A DNA stretch of 64,000 nt from Egicoccus sp. AB-alg6-2. GTDB lineage: Bacteria; Actinomycetota; Nitriliruptoria; Nitriliruptorales; Nitriliruptoraceae. Positions 62,567 through 64,000 of the stretch are shown piece by piece. The position numbers were made by a program, and so were the translations under genes. The notes below the pieces were generated by a model, which ran no database searches, was not told where the DNA came from, and saw only the letters and a list, made by a program, of their open reading frames with translations. Location of the stretch: positions 372,001 to 436,000 of the forward strand of contig NZ_JBGUAY010000003.1 of NCBI RefSeq assembly GCF_041821025.1, written 5' to 3'. Position 1 is the first letter of the stretch. Each line of letters begins with the position of its first letter.

Positions 62567-63226
62567 TCAGCCCATCCTGGCGGCGAGCCACTTGGGGTCC
62601 AGGCGGCGCCGACGGCGCAGCCCGGCCGCCGCCAGCTCCGTGTCGAGTTGCGTCTCGTCGAGCAGCTCTGCCGTGAAGGCCTGCGTCCACGCGCGCCCGT
62701 CCAGTTCGTAGGTCACGGACGCGTCGAACACCCGCCCCCGCTGGGCCAGGACCCGGAACCTGACCATCACGTCGCCGATCGGGCCGTCACCGTCGGCGAG
62801 GCCGCCGATCACGTCCGGGCTCCAGTGCTCGATGTAGGCCGTCCCCTCGACCGCCAGATGCCGGGCGACCGCGTCGAGGAACGCGCGACGCTGGACCGGA
62901 TCGGCCACGTTCACGAGATGGCTGGCCAGCACCACGGCGTCGAAGCGACGGCCGAGGCGCAGCTCCTCGATGCTGGCCTCGACGGCCGCCACCGCGTCGT
63001 CGAGGTGCGCCAGCATCCCCTGCGACTCGTCGACGCCGACGACCTCGTGCCCGCGCGCGGCGAGTGCGTTGGCGAGCCGCCCCACACCGCAGCCGAGGTC
63101 GAGCACCGACGCCCCGGCAGCGAGGTGGTCCAGGACCGGACCGAACCCGCGCTCCGCGGGGATCGCGAGGTACACCGGCACCGGCGAGCCGTCCGGGGCG
63201 ACCTCGCCTCCGCCTGTCCGGGGCAC
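62567..63226 (-). CDS. Class I SAM-dependent methyltransferase
   Basis: Protein of 219 aa from a GTG at 63226, directly after the DUF1206 stop. Motif I is ASVLDLGCGVGRLANALAARG, motif II VVGVDESQGMLAHLDDA, and FDAVVLASHLVNVADP is motif IV. The second half (TAYIEHWSPDVIGGL, FDASVTYELDGRAWTQAFTA) is a beta-rich extension resembling small-molecule methyltransferases. Substrate unknown. The frame is open to 63271 but overlaps the upstream gene. Confidence 0.85.
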   Translation of the reverse strand: MPRTGGGEVAPDGSPVPVYLAIPAERGFGPVLDHLAAGASVLDLGCGVGRLANALAARGHEVVGVDESQGMLAHLDDAVAAVEASIEELRLGRRFDAVVLASHLVNVADPVQRRAFLDAVARHLAVEGTAYIEHWSPDVIGGLADGDGPIGDVMVRFRVLAQRGRVFDASVTYELDGRAWTQAFTAELLDETQLDTELAAAGLRRRRRLDPKWLAARMG

Positions 63227-63227
63227 G

Positions 63228-64000
63228 TCAGTCCGCGCGGGCGGGCCGGACGAACCGGGCTTCGACCCCACAGAAGCAGCCGTACAGGACCAGTCCGAGT
63301 CCGAGAAGGATGAGCGCCACGGTCCCGTAGGGCGCCGCGGCCACCTCCTGCAGGGCGGCGTCGAGGCCGACGCCCGTCTCCGGGTCGTGGCGCCAGGCGG
63401 CGATGGCCACGAACCCGCCGGCCACCAGGAACACCACGCCCCGGGCCAGGTGTCCGATGCGCCCCAGCCACTCCAGGCGCCGACGGGTGCCGCCGCTGAC
63501 GCCGTGGAAGTCGAGGTGGTCGCGGAACCCGCACGTCCAGCCCTCGCGCAACTGCACGATGCCGACGATCACGATGACGACGCCGACCGCCATGACCGCC
63601 CACGTCCCACCGGGTGCGGCCAGCACCGTGGCCGTCAGGCTCTCCTCCGTCCCACCGCCCTCGTCCCCGACACCGAAGGCCTCGCGCCAGGCCAGGACGG
63701 ACAGCAACCCGTACAGGACCGCCCGGACCGCGAACGTGATCCTGGCGAGCCAGTCGGGCAGCGAACTGTTCGCGGCGGCCGTGCCACGGAAGGTCTGGAC
63801 CGCCCGGAACAGCGCGTACCCCGTGAGTCCCAGGGCCAGGGCGAACACCAGGATGCGCCCGAACGGCTGCTGCGACACGGCGTTGATGGCGCCCTGCTGG
63901 CTCGCGTCCTCCCCGCCACCTCCGCCGAGGGCCAACTGCACCGCGAGGACGCCGACGACGCTGTAGAGCACGCCCTTCGCCGCGAACCCCGCTCGCGCGA
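63228..64000 (-). CDS. DUF1206 membrane protein, 5' end outside the window
   Basis: The reading frame enters at the right edge with ARAGFAAKGVLYSVVGVLA, the DUF1206 repeat start, so the gene begins beyond 64000. Three such units of two helices each are expected: the second starts around LARITFAVRAVLYGLLSVLA, the third around LGRIGHLARGVVFLVAGGFVA. The protein is an integral membrane protein of unknown function, common in actinobacteria. An ATG at 63971 lies within the first repeat and is not the true start. One base separates its stop from the methyltransferase GTG. Confidence 0.85.
   Translation of the reverse strand, partial: ARAGFAAKGVLYSVVGVLAVQLALGGGGGEDASQQGAINAVSQQPFGRILVFALALGLTGYALFRAVQTFRGTAAANSSLPDWLARITFAVRAVLYGLLSVLAWREAFGVGDEGGGTEESLTATVLAAPGGTWAVMAVGVVIVIVGIVQLREGWTCGFRDHLDFHGVSGGTRRRLEWLGRIGHLARGVVFLVAGGFVAIAAWRHDPETGVGLDAALQEVAAAPYGTVALILLGLGLVLYGCFCGVEARFVRPARAD

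Overview
The window is about 64 kb of very GC-rich DNA, with frequent GTG/TTG starts and many genes coupled by ATGA/GTGA overlaps. Gene content (mycothiol-dependent enzyme family, DUF1206, LacI-controlled sugar operons, Rho with a large charged insertion) and the order argS-lysA-hom-thrC-thrB-rho / rpmE / DUF1385-prfA-prmC-tsaC-glyA-wecA-atp point to a deep-branching actinobacterium. A Nitriliruptoria-type organism is my best guess, from memory only. The acid-rich linker of the lipoprotein at 14039-15469 would fit a salt-loving lifestyle, but that is inference.

Layout. (1) 1-9787, minus strand: conserved core. It runs from the start of atpA through atpH, atpF, atpE, atpB and the atpI/atpZ-like genes to a WecA/TagO-type transferase, glyA, tsaC, prmC, prfA and a DUF1385 protein. 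(2) 9916-43485: a 33.6-kb carbohydrate island. It starts with an ABC importer operon (lipoprotein, two permeases, FAD oxidoreductase, small membrane protein; no ATPase). A divergent Asp/Glu-racemase-like gene follows. Then comes a very long minus-strand run of tightly packed genes from 41861 to 16273: sulfatase, GH1, GH38, GH2, an alpha-toroid protein, a clan GH-D-like protein, class II aldolase, LacI regulator, FGGY kinase, a second GH38 (1459 aa), a cytoplasmic parvulin-like protein, a tandem metallo-beta-lactamase protein, GH84, an OtnK-type kinase and an OtnI/Hyi isomerase. A divergent xylulokinase closes the island. (3) 43559-50845: rpmE and rho with a 5-kb block of mixed accessory genes between them. 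(4) 50922-61562: fsa-type transaldolase, thrB, a fused 2-oxoacid dehydrogenase E1, thrC, hom, GNAT, lysA, argS. (5) 61612-64000: response regulator, tRNA-Arg(CCG), methyltransferase, truncated DUF1206 gene.

How it may work together. The hydrolases (two alpha-mannosidases, a GH2 of beta-mannosidase type, a GH84 beta-N-acetylglucosaminidase, a GH1 and a sulfatase) would cover the bonds of a partly sulfated mannose/GlcNAc glycan such as an N-glycan core. None has a visible signal peptide, so the model is lipoprotein-dependent import of oligosaccharides followed by trimming in the cytoplasm. Sugar or sugar-acid units would then pass to kinases, isomerase and aldolase. A 12-bp perfect palindrome (GACAACGTTGTC) occurs both just upstream of the lacI start and between the divergent sulfatase and xylulokinase genes; this links the regulator to both ends of the long operon. 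The least understood parts, and the best candidates for new biochemistry, are the tandem MBL protein with a C-terminal NEW3-like domain, the parvulin-like protein, the 662-aa alpha-toroid protein and the 618-aa clan GH-D-like protein.

The long open frames on the strand opposite to these genes are GC-driven shadows and are not annotated.
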